Below, piece by piece: positions 8,872-17,243 of a stretch of DNA of 64,000 nucleotides (its first letter is position 1; every line of letters starts with the position of its first letter). Both the position numbers and the translations under genes were made by a program. Under the pieces are notes generated by a model, which was given only the letters and a program-made list of their open reading frames with translations, had not been told where the DNA came from and did no database searches. The DNA is from Pseudomonas sp. stari2. Lineage in GTDB: Bacteria; Pseudomonadota; Gammaproteobacteria; Pseudomonadales; Pseudomonadaceae. The stretch lies in assembly GCF_040760005.1 (NCBI RefSeq), contig NZ_CP099760.1:4397501-4461500 (forward strand). Reading direction: 5' to 3'.

Positions 8872-10023
8872 ATGACCAGTCTTACGCCCAACGACACCTT
8901 CGTCCCCGGACGCCTGCAACAGATGTCCACGCGCATCGCCTTCTTCATCGCCGGGCTCGGCATCGCCGCATGGGCGCCGCTGGTGCCGTATGCCAAGGCA
9001 CGGGCCGGGCTCGATGAAGGGACGTTGGGTCTGTTGCTGTTGTGTCTGGGTGTGGGTTCGATTCTGGCAATGCCGCTGGCGGGGATTCTGGCCACGCGGT
9101 TCGGCTGTCGGCGTGTGGCAACCGGCGGCACCTTATTGATCTGCGCGGCATTGCCGTTGCTGGCAACGGTGTCGTCGATCCCGGCGTTGATCGCTACGTT
9201 GTTCATGTTCGGCGCCGGGCTCGGCACGGTGGATTCGACGGTGAACCTGCAAGCGGTGATCGTCGAGCGGGCCAGCGGCAAGAACATGATGTCGGGGTTT
9301 CACGGCCTGTTCAGCCTCGGCGGGATCGTCGGCGCGGCAGGCGTCAGCGCCCTGCTCGGCCTTGGTTTGTCGCCATTGGCGGCGATGCTGGTGGTGGTCG
9401 CGGTGCTGATCGCAGCGCTGTTCAAGGCTGTGCCGCACATGTTGCCCTATGGCAGTGAAAGCTCGGGGCCGGCGTTCGCGATCCCTCACGGAATCGTGCT
9501 GTTCATCGGCGGCATGTGCTTCATCGTGTTCCTCACCGAAGGCGCGGCGCTGGACTGGAGCGCGGTGTTTCTGGCGCAGGAACGCGGGATCGATACGGCC
9601 TATGCAGGGCTGGGTTATGCCGCGTTCGCGCTGACGATGACTGCAGGCCGTTTGACCGGTGACCGGATCGTTCGCGCACTGGGTGCGACGCGGATCATTC
9701 TGTTCGGCGGCCTGCTGGCGGCGGCAGGTTTGTTTCTGGCGACGTTCGCCCCGAGCTGGGAAGCGGCACTGGTCGGTTATGCACTGGTCGGCGCCGGATG
9801 TTCGAACATCGTGCCGGTGCTGTACACGGCGGTGGGCAAACAGACGGTGATGCCGGAAAGCATCGCCGTGCCGGCGATCACCACGCTGGGATACGCGGGA
9901 ATTCTCGCGGGGCCGGCGGTGATCGGGTTTGTCGCCCATGCCAGCAGCCTGAGTTTTGCTTTCGGGTTGATGGCGACGCTGCTGGTGGCGGTAGCAATTG
10001 GCGGGAAAGCGCTGAAGGTCTGA
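8872..10023 (+). CDS. MFS transporter, YbjJ-like
   Basis: 383-residue inner-membrane protein with about 12 hydrophobic segments. Start at 8872 (MTSLTPNDTFVPGRLQQMSTR); the longer open frame upstream overlaps REP DNA. The first half carries RFGCRRVATGG in the loop after helix 2/3, the position of the MFS signature, and FHGLFSLGGIVGA in the middle, a pattern of the YbjJ-like branch. Substrate unknown. Convergent with fecA, separated by a REP-like hairpin. Confidence 0.85.
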   Translation: MTSLTPNDTFVPGRLQQMSTRIAFFIAGLGIAAWAPLVPYAKARAGLDEGTLGLLLLCLGVGSILAMPLAGILATRFGCRRVATGGTLLICAALPLLATVSSIPALIATLFMFGAGLGTVDSTVNLQAVIVERASGKNMMSGFHGLFSLGGIVGAAGVSALLGLGLSPLAAMLVVVAVLIAALFKAVPHMLPYGSESSGPAFAIPHGIVLFIGGMCFIVFLTEGAALDWSAVFLAQERGIDTAYAGLGYAAFALTMTAGRLTGDRIVRALGATRIILFGGLLAAAGLFLATFAPSWEAALVGYALVGAGCSNIVPVLYTAVGKQTVMPESIAVPAITTLGYAGILAGPAVIGFVAHASSLSFAFGLMATLLVAVAIGGKALKV

Positions 10024-10027
10024 GCCA

Positions 10028-10056
10028 GCTCGTTCCCACGCAGCGTGGGAACGAGC
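10028..10056. repeat. REP-like hairpin between convergent genes
   Basis: GCTCGTTCCCACG - CAG - CGTGGGAACGAGC, a perfect 13-bp stem. It lies between the ends of the MFS gene and fecA and could end transcription from both sides, though no T-run follows. Confidence 0.8.
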
Positions 10057-10065
10057 CAAACAGCG

Positions 10066-12489
10066 TCAGAACCCGACGCTGGCCTGCACGAAGAACGTAC
10101 GCGGCGCGCCGACATACATTCCTGAGTTGTTGTCGCTGGAACGGGTGAAGTACTGCTTGTCGAAGATGTTTTTCACCCCCGCGCCGAGCTTCAGGTTCGA
10201 CAGCTGCGCACCGAAGTCATAGCCTCCGCGAACGTTCCAGGTCACATAACCCGGGATGTCGCCGTACTGACCGTCCGCCGTGCCTTCGGTGATGTAGTTG
10301 TTGCTGAAGCTGCCGTCGGCATTCACGCCGGTGCCCGGCGAGCGCTGTTTGGATTGGGCGAAACCGTCGATGTTGTAGGTCCAGCGATTGATGTCGTAGC
10401 GCAGGCCGATCGTTGCCACCTGACGCGAGTAGAACGGCAGGTCACGGCCCTTGAAGCCCGGAATCTCCCCTTCATACGTGGCGCGGGTGTAGGTGAAACC
10501 GGCGTTGGCGGTCAGGCCATCGAGGCGCGGATCCAGCGCCGCCATGTCGTAGTGCACCGAAGCCTCGATACCCTGGTGTTTGGTCGCGCCGAGGTTGGTC
10601 CAGCCTATGTCGTTGCTGATGTATTGCAGCTCGTCATCGAAGTCGATGTAGAACAGCGTCACTTCACCGCCCCACACATCATCGTTGTAACGGGTGCCGA
10701 TCTCGTAGGTCTTGGCCTTTTCCGGCTCCAGGCCATTGGCCGTCTGGTCACCCGAGCCGCCCTGCCCCAGTTGGAAATACTGCAGGCTGCCGAACGAGGT
10801 TTCGTAGTTGGCGAACAGCTTCCACGCATCCGACAGGTGATACATCACGCTCAGCGCCGGCAGCGGTTCGTTGCTCTCGATGCTGCGGTTTTTCTCCGGC
10901 ACGCGTTTGCCGGCGGTGTCGAGCACGGCGCGGTCGTGCCAGTCGGTGTTGATGTGCTCGAAGCGAATGCCCGGGGTGATGGTCCATTTGCCGACGTCGA
11001 TCTTGTTGTCGACGTAGACCGAGTTGGCCTCGGTGCCGCCGGTACGGTCCTGGAACACATGGCCGTCGGAAGTCTTGGTGACCACCGGCTCATTGTTGAC
11101 CAGCGCCAGACGGCTCGACTGCTCGTGCATGGCCTCTTTCAGGTAGCGATAACCGACGCTGACTTCCTGAGTGGTCGGGCCGACATCGAATACCCGCGAG
11201 ACGCGTGGTTCGATGCCCAGGGTGTAATAGGAGCGCGGGTACGAGCTCAGGGTTTTCTGGTCGCGGGCGGCGATGGTGCTGCCACGGAAGCTGTCGGTGT
11301 AATAGGTCAGCACTTCGGCCTGGGTGCGTTCGTCGATCTGGCGGATCCACTTGAACGACACGTCCTTGCGGCGGCCGCTGAAGTTGTCGTAGTCGCGCAC
11401 CGAGTCATACGGCTTGTCATCGTACTGCTTCTGCGTCAGACCGCCGGGCATGTCGGCGCTGGCATCGTAGTAGTGGAAATTGAGACTGAAATCGTCCTGA
11501 TCGGTCGGCGCCCAGTGGGTTTTGAGCAGCACGTCGTCGATGTCGTTGCCGTTGTTACGCTCGCGGTAACCGTTGCCGTTGACGCCGGAGTACAACAGCG
11601 CGACGCCCATGCCGTTGTCGGCGGTGCCGCCGAGGAAAGCGGTGTCGATGTGCTTCCAGCCGCCATAACGGGTGGTTTCCAGGGTGGTGCCGATTTCACC
11701 GGTGGCTTTTTCCGGGATCGCACGGGTCACGAAGTTGATCACTCCGCCGACGTTCTGTGGCCCATAGCGCACGGAACCGGCGCCGCGCACGACGTCGATG
11801 CTGTCGAGGTTGCCGGAGGAAATCGGTGCCATCGACAGTTGTGGCTGACCATACGGCGCGAACGCTGCCGGCACGCCGTCGATCAGTACGGTGGAGCGAG
11901 GCGACAAGCGCGAAGTCAGGCCACGTACGCCGACGTTCAACGAGATATCGCTGCCACCGGTGCCATTGGAGTCCTGCACCTGCACACCCGGCACACGCTT
12001 GAGGACGTCGCTGACGTTCATTGCGCCCTGCTCGACCATGGCTTCGCGGCGAATTACAGTCCGCGCGCCCGGATGGTTCTGCACCACGGCGGCATCAGCA
12101 TCGCCGAGCCAGTCACCGACTACTTTGATGTCGGTCACGCCCAGTTCCAGCGGGCCGTTGGCGGCTGCGGCCGGCGCTGGCGACAGGGTCACCGAGCCTT
12201 CATTGATCTGATAGTTCAAGCCACTGCCCTGCAGCAACTGGCGTAGCGCATCCTCCGGCGAAAGATTGCCATCGACGGCCGGAGCCTGTTTGCCGGCGAC
12301 CAGGTCCGGGCTGAAAAACACCTGCAGCGAGGTTTGCTGACCCAGTTCGCTCAGCGCCTGGCCCAGTGGCTGCGCGCGGATATGAATGGCATCGGCGGCG
12401 AATGCCAGCGGCATCGCAGCGTTGACCGCCAGTGCGAGCGCCAGCGGTAACCAAGGGGATTTTTTGTTGTTGGCAGTGGTGTTTTTCAC
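10066..12489 (-). CDS. fecA: TonB-dependent ferric citrate receptor FecA-like, with signalling domain
   Basis: 807-residue outer-membrane receptor. Order: signal peptide (to about residue 31), an STN signalling domain (AIHIRAQPLGQALSEL..., 35-105), a plug domain (VVGDWLGDADAA, then VIRREAM, MNVSDVLKRVPGV), and a 22-strand barrel ending in aromatic VGF. Long stretches match what I recall of E. coli FecA: VVGDWLGDA, RSTVLIDGVP, APYGQPQLS, SIDVVRGAGSVRYGPQ, GGTADNG. The start is GTG. The STN domain signals iron-citrate binding to FecR and FecI, encoded just upstream on the same strand. Ferric citrate as ligand is inferred from similarity. Confidence 0.92.
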   Translation of the reverse strand: MKNTTANNKKSPWLPLALALAVNAAMPLAFAADAIHIRAQPLGQALSELGQQTSLQVFFSPDLVAGKQAPAVDGNLSPEDALRQLLQGSGLNYQINEGSVTLSPAPAAAANGPLELGVTDIKVVGDWLGDADAAVVQNHPGARTVIRREAMVEQGAMNVSDVLKRVPGVQVQDSNGTGGSDISLNVGVRGLTSRLSPRSTVLIDGVPAAFAPYGQPQLSMAPISSGNLDSIDVVRGAGSVRYGPQNVGGVINFVTRAIPEKATGEIGTTLETTRYGGWKHIDTAFLGGTADNGMGVALLYSGVNGNGYRERNNGNDIDDVLLKTHWAPTDQDDFSLNFHYYDASADMPGGLTQKQYDDKPYDSVRDYDNFSGRRKDVSFKWIRQIDERTQAEVLTYYTDSFRGSTIAARDQKTLSSYPRSYYTLGIEPRVSRVFDVGPTTQEVSVGYRYLKEAMHEQSSRLALVNNEPVVTKTSDGHVFQDRTGGTEANSVYVDNKIDVGKWTITPGIRFEHINTDWHDRAVLDTAGKRVPEKNRSIESNEPLPALSVMYHLSDAWKLFANYETSFGSLQYFQLGQGGSGDQTANGLEPEKAKTYEIGTRYNDDVWGGEVTLFYIDFDDELQYISNDIGWTNLGATKHQGIEASVHYDMAALDPRLDGLTANAGFTYTRATYEGEIPGFKGRDLPFYSRQVATIGLRYDINRWTYNIDGFAQSKQRSPGTGVNADGSFSNNYITEGTADGQYGDIPGYVTWNVRGGYDFGAQLSNLKLGAGVKNIFDKQYFTRSSDNNSGMYVGAPRTFFVQASVGF

Positions 12490-12587
12490 GTCGAACGGAG
12501 TCCTGTGGATCGCAAGAGTGTGCGGCTGTTAATGCAAACCAGTTGCAGTTGAACAGGAAGACGACGAACTCGAAAAAAACCTGAATT

Positions 12588-13571
12588 TTATTTTGAAATT
12601 ATTTCCTGGCTGCCGTCGGCGTGGGTACGCACGGCCACCGGAAGAATGTTCGGCAAGGCCTTGAGCAAGGCGTCGGTGTTGTCGGACTTGAACACGCTGG
12701 TCAGACGCAGATTGGCCACCGTCGGGTTGGCGACGGTCAGCGGCCTCTCGCGATAACGAGACACTTCTTCGACCACTTCACTGAGACTGGCGTTGTTGAA
12801 CACCAGTTTGCCGCTGCGCCACGCCGTGAGTTCCGCCGGGTTGACTGCATAGGCCTGGGCCACCACGCCATGGGCATCGACATGGGTGCCGAGGCCGGCC
12901 GTCAGGTTGATGAACTCGTTGTCCGGCGCATTCCGCCCCTGCACCTTGACCGTCCCCTGCTCTACCGCGACCCGGGTTTGCGTCACGTCGCGGCGCACAT
13001 CGAACCGAGTACCGGTGACCGTGACCCTGCCGCTGCCGGCCTCGACCACGAACGGCCGCGAGGTATCGTGTTCGACGCTGAACATCGCCTCGCCTTCGGT
13101 CAGCTCGATGAGCCGCCGACCTTTCTCGAAACGCACCTGCAAGCGGCTGCGGCTGTTGAGATCGATCACCGAGCCGTCCGGCAATGCCACATGGCGACGC
13201 TCGCCCAGCGCCGTGGCGAATTCGGCGCTGTAACCTGCCGGGTGATTCAAGCCACTGAACAGACCGAGCCCGAGAGCCACCGCGACCACACTGGCCGCCA
13301 CCGCATACCGCAGCAACGGACGGCGCTCACGACGCGCCGGCGGGGTTTCACACAGAGCCTTCAGCCGTGGCGCCGGCAGCAGATCCGCCGCCGTCCACAG
13401 GCCTTGCAGCAACTGGAATTCGTCTCGGTGCTGCGGATGTTCGTTCAGCCAGGCTTCGAAGTTCCGATATTGTTCGGCGTCGACAGCAGGCTCCTGCAAA
13501 CGCACAAACCAGCGTGCCGCCTCATCGCGCACCGTTGTTTGCCCGCACGCGCAATCACGAGTATCCATCAT
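12588..13571 (-). CDS. fecR: FecR-family anti-sigma factor/regulator
   Basis: 327 residues, start at the MMDT codons (13571); an in-frame extension to 13640 overlaps fecI. The N-terminal cytoplasmic part (DUF4880-like, DEAARWFVRLQ...FEAWLNEHPQH) binds the sigma factor. A membrane helix (LLRYAVAASVVAVALGLGLF, about 103-122) follows an arginine-rich stretch, and the periplasmic FecR domain has LPDGSVIDLNSRSRL and VTGTRFDVR. It relays the state of the FecA signalling domain to FecI. It lies 40 bases after fecI and about 100 before fecA. Confidence 0.92.
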   Translation of the reverse strand: MMDTRDCACGQTTVRDEAARWFVRLQEPAVDAEQYRNFEAWLNEHPQHRDEFQLLQGLWTAADLLPAPRLKALCETPPARRERRPLLRYAVAASVVAVALGLGLFSGLNHPAGYSAEFATALGERRHVALPDGSVIDLNSRSRLQVRFEKGRRLIELTEGEAMFSVEHDTSRPFVVEAGSGRVTVTGTRFDVRRDVTQTRVAVEQGTVKVQGRNAPDNEFINLTAGLGTHVDAHGVVAQAYAVNPAELTAWRSGKLVFNNASLSEVVEEVSRYRERPLTVANPTVANLRLTSVFKSDNTDALLKALPNILPVAVRTHADGSQEIISK

Positions 13572-13611
13572 GGAATGTCCTGTTTGGCTCGGGATGAAAA
13601 GACGCCGCGGC

Positions 13612-14112
13612 TCATGATTGCGCCCCGTCCAGGCGATCACGCAGATGCCGCAGGGTGCGGATCATATACTTTTCCACCATGTTCTTGGACAGGCCCAGGC
13701 GCTCGGCGATTTCCGCCTGGGTCAGGCCTTCGATCTTCTGCCAGACGAAAATCCGCCGGCAGTTGACCGGAAGCTCCGTGAGCGCCCGTTCGATGGAATC
13801 GGCCAGCTGGATCGCATGCATGTAATGCTCCGGGTCACCGGTCGGCGACTCACTGAGATCGATCGCCTCCGACTCCATGGCACCCCGCCGGTCCTCACGC
13901 CGATAACCGTCCACCGCGATGTTGCGCGCGGTCTGGTGCAGATACGCCCGGGGCTGCTGCACCGCCGACGAATCGGATTCGAGCACACGCACAAAGGTGT
14001 CGTGCGCCAGATCCTCGGCCTGCGAGCGATTGCGCAGGCGACGGGTCCAGGTGCCGATCAACTCTTCGTAATGCTCGAGAAAGCCGGGTCTGCGGGGCAG
14101 CATGGGAATCAT
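13612..14112 (-). CDS. fecI: ECF sigma factor, FecI family
   Basis: 166 residues. Region 2 has QAEDLAHDTFVRVLES and the -10 recognition helix area PRAYLHQTARNIAVDGYRRE; region 4 has ELPVNCRRIFVWQKIEGLTQAEIAERLGLS, all typical of FecI-like iron-starvation sigma factors. It should drive fecA transcription when ferric citrate is bound by the receptor. ATG at 14112 is used; an ATG three codons later is also possible. Confidence 0.93.
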   Translation of the reverse strand: MIPMLPRRPGFLEHYEELIGTWTRRLRNRSQAEDLAHDTFVRVLESDSSAVQQPRAYLHQTARNIAVDGYRREDRRGAMESEAIDLSESPTGDPEHYMHAIQLADSIERALTELPVNCRRIFVWQKIEGLTQAEIAERLGLSKNMVEKYMIRTLRHLRDRLDGAQS

Positions 14113-14138
14113 TGCGGCGTGCTGAGGAAAGGGGAGCG

Positions 14139-14157
14139 AATGGTAATACTTCCCATT
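14139..14157. promoter_or_regulatory. Possible Fur-binding dyad upstream of fecI
   Basis: The 19-mer AATGGTAATACTTCCCATT is an imperfect dyad (14 of 19 positions symmetric), 27 bases upstream of fecI. Iron sigma genes are normally Fur-repressed, but the match to the Fur consensus is weak. Confidence 0.3.
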
Positions 14158-14206
14158 AAGCCCGGCAAATCATTCCTGGGCCCTTCGACAAGAGGATGCA
14201 AACACC

Positions 14207-15043
14207 CTATTTGCCTTTGACCTTGCCGATACCTTTTCCCTGATCCGGATCGACAATCCCGAAGCAGCCCACCGGTGGGTGCAGGTACTGATACAGGGGA
14301 TTGACCAGCAGGTGCGCATCACCGCAAGTAATCAAGTGCATGTGGTCACGGTAAGTGTCGATGAGGTGCTGGATCGAAGGCGCGATGTAGGGATGAATGC
14401 CAGTGCGCAACCCCATGCCGGCCTTCACGTAGTTCGAATAGAGTTCCTTGAACTTGCCACCGTCCTTGGCTGACAGCCGCGTAGTTGGCGATGGGGGAGC
14501 ACTGAACAGATCCTGAAACTTCTCGAACCCCGTCCTCTCTCCCACGTAGGGCCTGGCAAAATCTGTGAGGGCCTTGTACTCGGCCTTTAGAAATCCCATG
14601 TCCGCGACTTTTTTGCAGTCGTCCAGCATGCCTTGGACGAATGAAACCATGACATTGGCGGGAAAGTCTTGCGCTTTGTTGTAGTAATTCTTCATCAGGT
14701 TTTCAAGGATCGGGAAAACCGAGTGCTCCCAGCCGAAAACCTTGCCCCGGTCGAAAACCGGCGCGAATAACGGCGGCACTGACTGACGCGTGACGTCCCT
14801 TGGATACTGCTCGACATGGCAGACGATCTTGTTGTCTTCGATCAGCGGTCCGAAGAAGTCTGCCCATACACCCTGAGCCGCCCACTGAAACGGCGGTTCC
14901 CGGTGGGCATCGCCGGTGAGAAAGATCATCGGGTCGTACTCATCCGGAAAATGTTTGGCGGCCGCTGCAAGATCCTCCGCCCGCTCATCCGACATCAACA
15001 CCCCTTCATCAATCCACCAACTGCTGCCGAACTTCTTGCCCAT
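14207..15043 (-). CDS. Unrecognised 278-residue protein
   Basis: I do not recognise this protein. It has no signal peptide or membrane segment. It begins MGKKFGSSWWIDEGVL, contains two similar short motifs, LTGDAHREPP (about 42-51) and ITCGDAHLLVNP (near 240), and ends with a Gly/Lys-rich tail (DQGKGIGKVKGK). Many aromatic and charged residues suggest a folded soluble domain. It stands alone between fecI and a methyltransferase, all on the reverse strand. Codon usage seems somewhat less GC-rich than in neighbours, which would fit an acquired gene, but this was not computed. Confidence 0.7.
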   Translation of the reverse strand: MGKKFGSSWWIDEGVLMSDERAEDLAAAAKHFPDEYDPMIFLTGDAHREPPFQWAAQGVWADFFGPLIEDNKIVCHVEQYPRDVTRQSVPPLFAPVFDRGKVFGWEHSVFPILENLMKNYYNKAQDFPANVMVSFVQGMLDDCKKVADMGFLKAEYKALTDFARPYVGERTGFEKFQDLFSAPPSPTTRLSAKDGGKFKELYSNYVKAGMGLRTGIHPYIAPSIQHLIDTYRDHMHLITCGDAHLLVNPLYQYLHPPVGCFGIVDPDQGKGIGKVKGK

Positions 15044-15140
15044 GAAATTGCACTCCGTCAGTCCCTTGCAGTGAGCATCCGTTTCATGACGCTAGCCGTC
15101 ATCCGGGATTTTTCCAGTAGCCCACGACACCTCCAGCGCT

Positions 15141-15854
15141 CTAAACCGCGACAACCTCCGCTTTGCGCGAGCAAAACCACCCATGCATCAACCCCGCCTG
15201 AAAGAACTGAACCGGCGCCTCGAACCCCGCCGACTCGATCAGTCCTGCGACCTGTGGCGCCGGCAGGATCGCCACATCGCTGGCATACGCGGCACGCGCT
15301 CGTTCGAGCATTTGCGGCGGCACCTGGGCCGAAGCCATCAGCGTCATCCAGTGACGCAGCAATGCTTCGTAGGCCGGCGACGCGGTGTCAGAGGCGAGAT
15401 CAGCATTCGCCAGAACCCCTCCCGGCAGCAGACGACGGGCAATCTCGTGAAAAAAGCCGATACGGGCCTGCGGATCGAGCAAAAACTGCGACACCAGAAA
15501 ACAGGTCGCACCGTCATAACCGGGCTCATCCGTCAGCGTATCGAGATAACCTTCGTGAAAACGGCAACGGGCCAGGAAGCCGCCTTCAGTTGCTCTTTGA
15601 CGGCACACGTCGAGCATCGCACCCGAAGGGTCGACCCCAGTGAATTGCCAGCCGGGAAACCGCTGCGCCAGATGCGCCATTTCCACACCGGTGCCCACAC
15701 CGACACAGAGAATCCGGGCATTCTCCGGCAGGCCCGCGAACACCGAATCCAGCAGCAAATAAAGAGCATCACGAATGGGCGCCATGCCGCTCCACTGTTT
15801 GTCATAGACAGCGGACTGCTGGTCGAACAAGGCCTTGAGCGCTTGATTGTCCAT
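15141..15854 (-). CDS. Class I SAM-dependent methyltransferase
   Basis: 237 residues. The SAM-binding glycine loop is ILCVGVGTGVEMA (about 48-60), followed by the acidic end of strand 2 in FTGVDPSGAML and motif YDGATCFLVSQFL. The fold resembles small-molecule or quinone methyltransferases. Substrate unknown. Start ATG at 15854; the region upstream is shared with the divergent Rieske gene, so the two may be co-regulated, though that is only positional. Confidence 0.85.
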   Translation of the reverse strand: MDNQALKALFDQQSAVYDKQWSGMAPIRDALYLLLDSVFAGLPENARILCVGVGTGVEMAHLAQRFPGWQFTGVDPSGAMLDVCRQRATEGGFLARCRFHEGYLDTLTDEPGYDGATCFLVSQFLLDPQARIGFFHEIARRLLPGGVLANADLASDTASPAYEALLRHWMTLMASAQVPPQMLERARAAYASDVAILPAPQVAGLIESAGFEAPVQFFQAGLMHGWFCSRKAEVVAV

Positions 15855-16034
15855 GGAGAAATTTCCTCTGCATCATGATCGCGGTGAAGTTTCATTATCG
15901 CAGGGCTGTCAAGGCCTCCACGGTCCAGCGTGCGATTGATCATTCCGCCCAGCAACTGGTCGCAATCCATCAACCCCCACACCGTCCAGCACCCTAGATT
16001 AGATCCCACAACAACAAGCCGTGGAGATCGCCTC

Positions 16035-17204
16035 ATGCACAGTTTCCAGACCCGCAAGCAGCACAGCCCGGTCGACGCCTGGGATCAGCAGGATCCGGAG
16101 CAGGCCTTCACCCTGCCCTCGCGTTATTTCTACGACGACAGTCTGTTCCGTGCCGAGCGCGACAACATTTTCATGAAGGCCTGGCATGTCGCCGGGCATG
16201 TGAGTGAGTTCGCCGAGCCGGGGCAGTTTGTGGTCACCGATCTGTTCGATCAGAGCGTAGTGGTGGCGAAGAACCGGCAGGGGCAAATTCATGGTTTTCA
16301 CAACGTCTGTCAGCATCGCGGCAATCGCTTGCTCGAAGAACGCCGTGGTACTACCGGCGGCGTGGTGCGCTGTGCCTATCACTCGTGGTGCTACGAGATG
16401 GACGGCAGCCTGCGCGGTGCGCCCCGTTGCGAGCGGATGAAGAATTTCGAGCTGGCGCAGTTCAACATTCCGCAGGTGCGCACCGAAGAACTCGGCGGCT
16501 TCGTCTACTTCAATCTCGATCCGAATGCACCGTCGTTGCGGGATCTGTTCCCCGGTGCCGACGAAGAAATGCGCCGGGTGTTTCCGGATCTGGCCGACAT
16601 GCGCCTGATTGAGGAACAGGACGTGATCGTGCCGGCCAACTGGAAAGTGATCATGGACAATTCCATCGAGGGCTATCACTTCAAACTGTCCGGCCCGTGC
16701 CACATCGACCTCGCCAAACTGATCGATTTCAAGGGCTATCAGTTGATCAAACGCGACAACTGGTGGACCTACGCTGCACCGGCCAACCTGTCGGCGACCG
16801 AGGCCTATGGCGTGCCGCTGAAAAGCGAGCCGAACCCGCAGGAATGCTTTTTCAACATCGGCATGTGGCCGAACAACACCTTCTACACCTTCCCGTTCTC
16901 CGAGTTTCTCGGCTCGTTCATCATGATTCCGCTGGATGCCGAGCGCTCGCTGCTGCGCTTCGGTTACTACTCCAGCAACCCCGAGACCGCCGTCGTCAGC
17001 ACCGCATGCATGAAGTGGATGAACGAAGACCTCGGCCCCGAGGACATCGCCCTGAACATCTCGGTGCAAAAGGGCCTGCACTCGCTCGGCTATGACCAGG
17101 GCCGTTACATGATCGACGCCCAGCGCAGCAATGAAAGCGAGCATCTGGTGCATCACTTTCATCGCTTGGTGTTCAACGGCATTCACGGCCATTGCGTGGA
17201 CTGA
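16035..17204 (+). CDS. Rieske non-heme iron oxygenase, alpha subunit
   Basis: 389 residues. The Rieske 2Fe-2S ligands are CQHR (Cys/His, about 91-94) and CAYHSW (about 112-117). The catalytic domain carries NWKVIMDNSIEGYH followed by SGPCH: two facial-triad histidines with a longer than usual gap (seven residues between them rather than the usual four). The residue three before the first His is Glu, where ring-hydroxylating dioxygenases have Asp; Glu is known there in carnitine- and glycine-betaine-type oxygenases. This and the linked GMC dehydrogenase suggest a quaternary ammonium or methyl-amine substrate (inference). No reductase gene lies nearby. Confidence 0.88.
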   Translation: MHSFQTRKQHSPVDAWDQQDPEQAFTLPSRYFYDDSLFRAERDNIFMKAWHVAGHVSEFAEPGQFVVTDLFDQSVVVAKNRQGQIHGFHNVCQHRGNRLLEERRGTTGGVVRCAYHSWCYEMDGSLRGAPRCERMKNFELAQFNIPQVRTEELGGFVYFNLDPNAPSLRDLFPGADEEMRRVFPDLADMRLIEEQDVIVPANWKVIMDNSIEGYHFKLSGPCHIDLAKLIDFKGYQLIKRDNWWTYAAPANLSATEAYGVPLKSEPNPQECFFNIGMWPNNTFYTFPFSEFLGSFIMIPLDAERSLLRFGYYSSNPETAVVSTACMKWMNEDLGPEDIALNISVQKGLHSLGYDQGRYMIDAQRSNESEHLVHHFHRLVFNGIHGHCVD

Positions 17205-17243
17205 TCCGCCCTTCCCTCGTCATTTGTCAGAACGGAGCAAACC

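Noticed and set aside
10354..12246. Plus-strand open frame of 630 codons opposite fecA
   Set aside because: Antisense shadow of a clear FecA gene; high GC leaves few stop codons on the other strand.
15999..17192. Reverse-strand open frame opposite the Rieske gene
   Set aside because: Shadow of a clear oxygenase with Rieske motifs on the plus strand.
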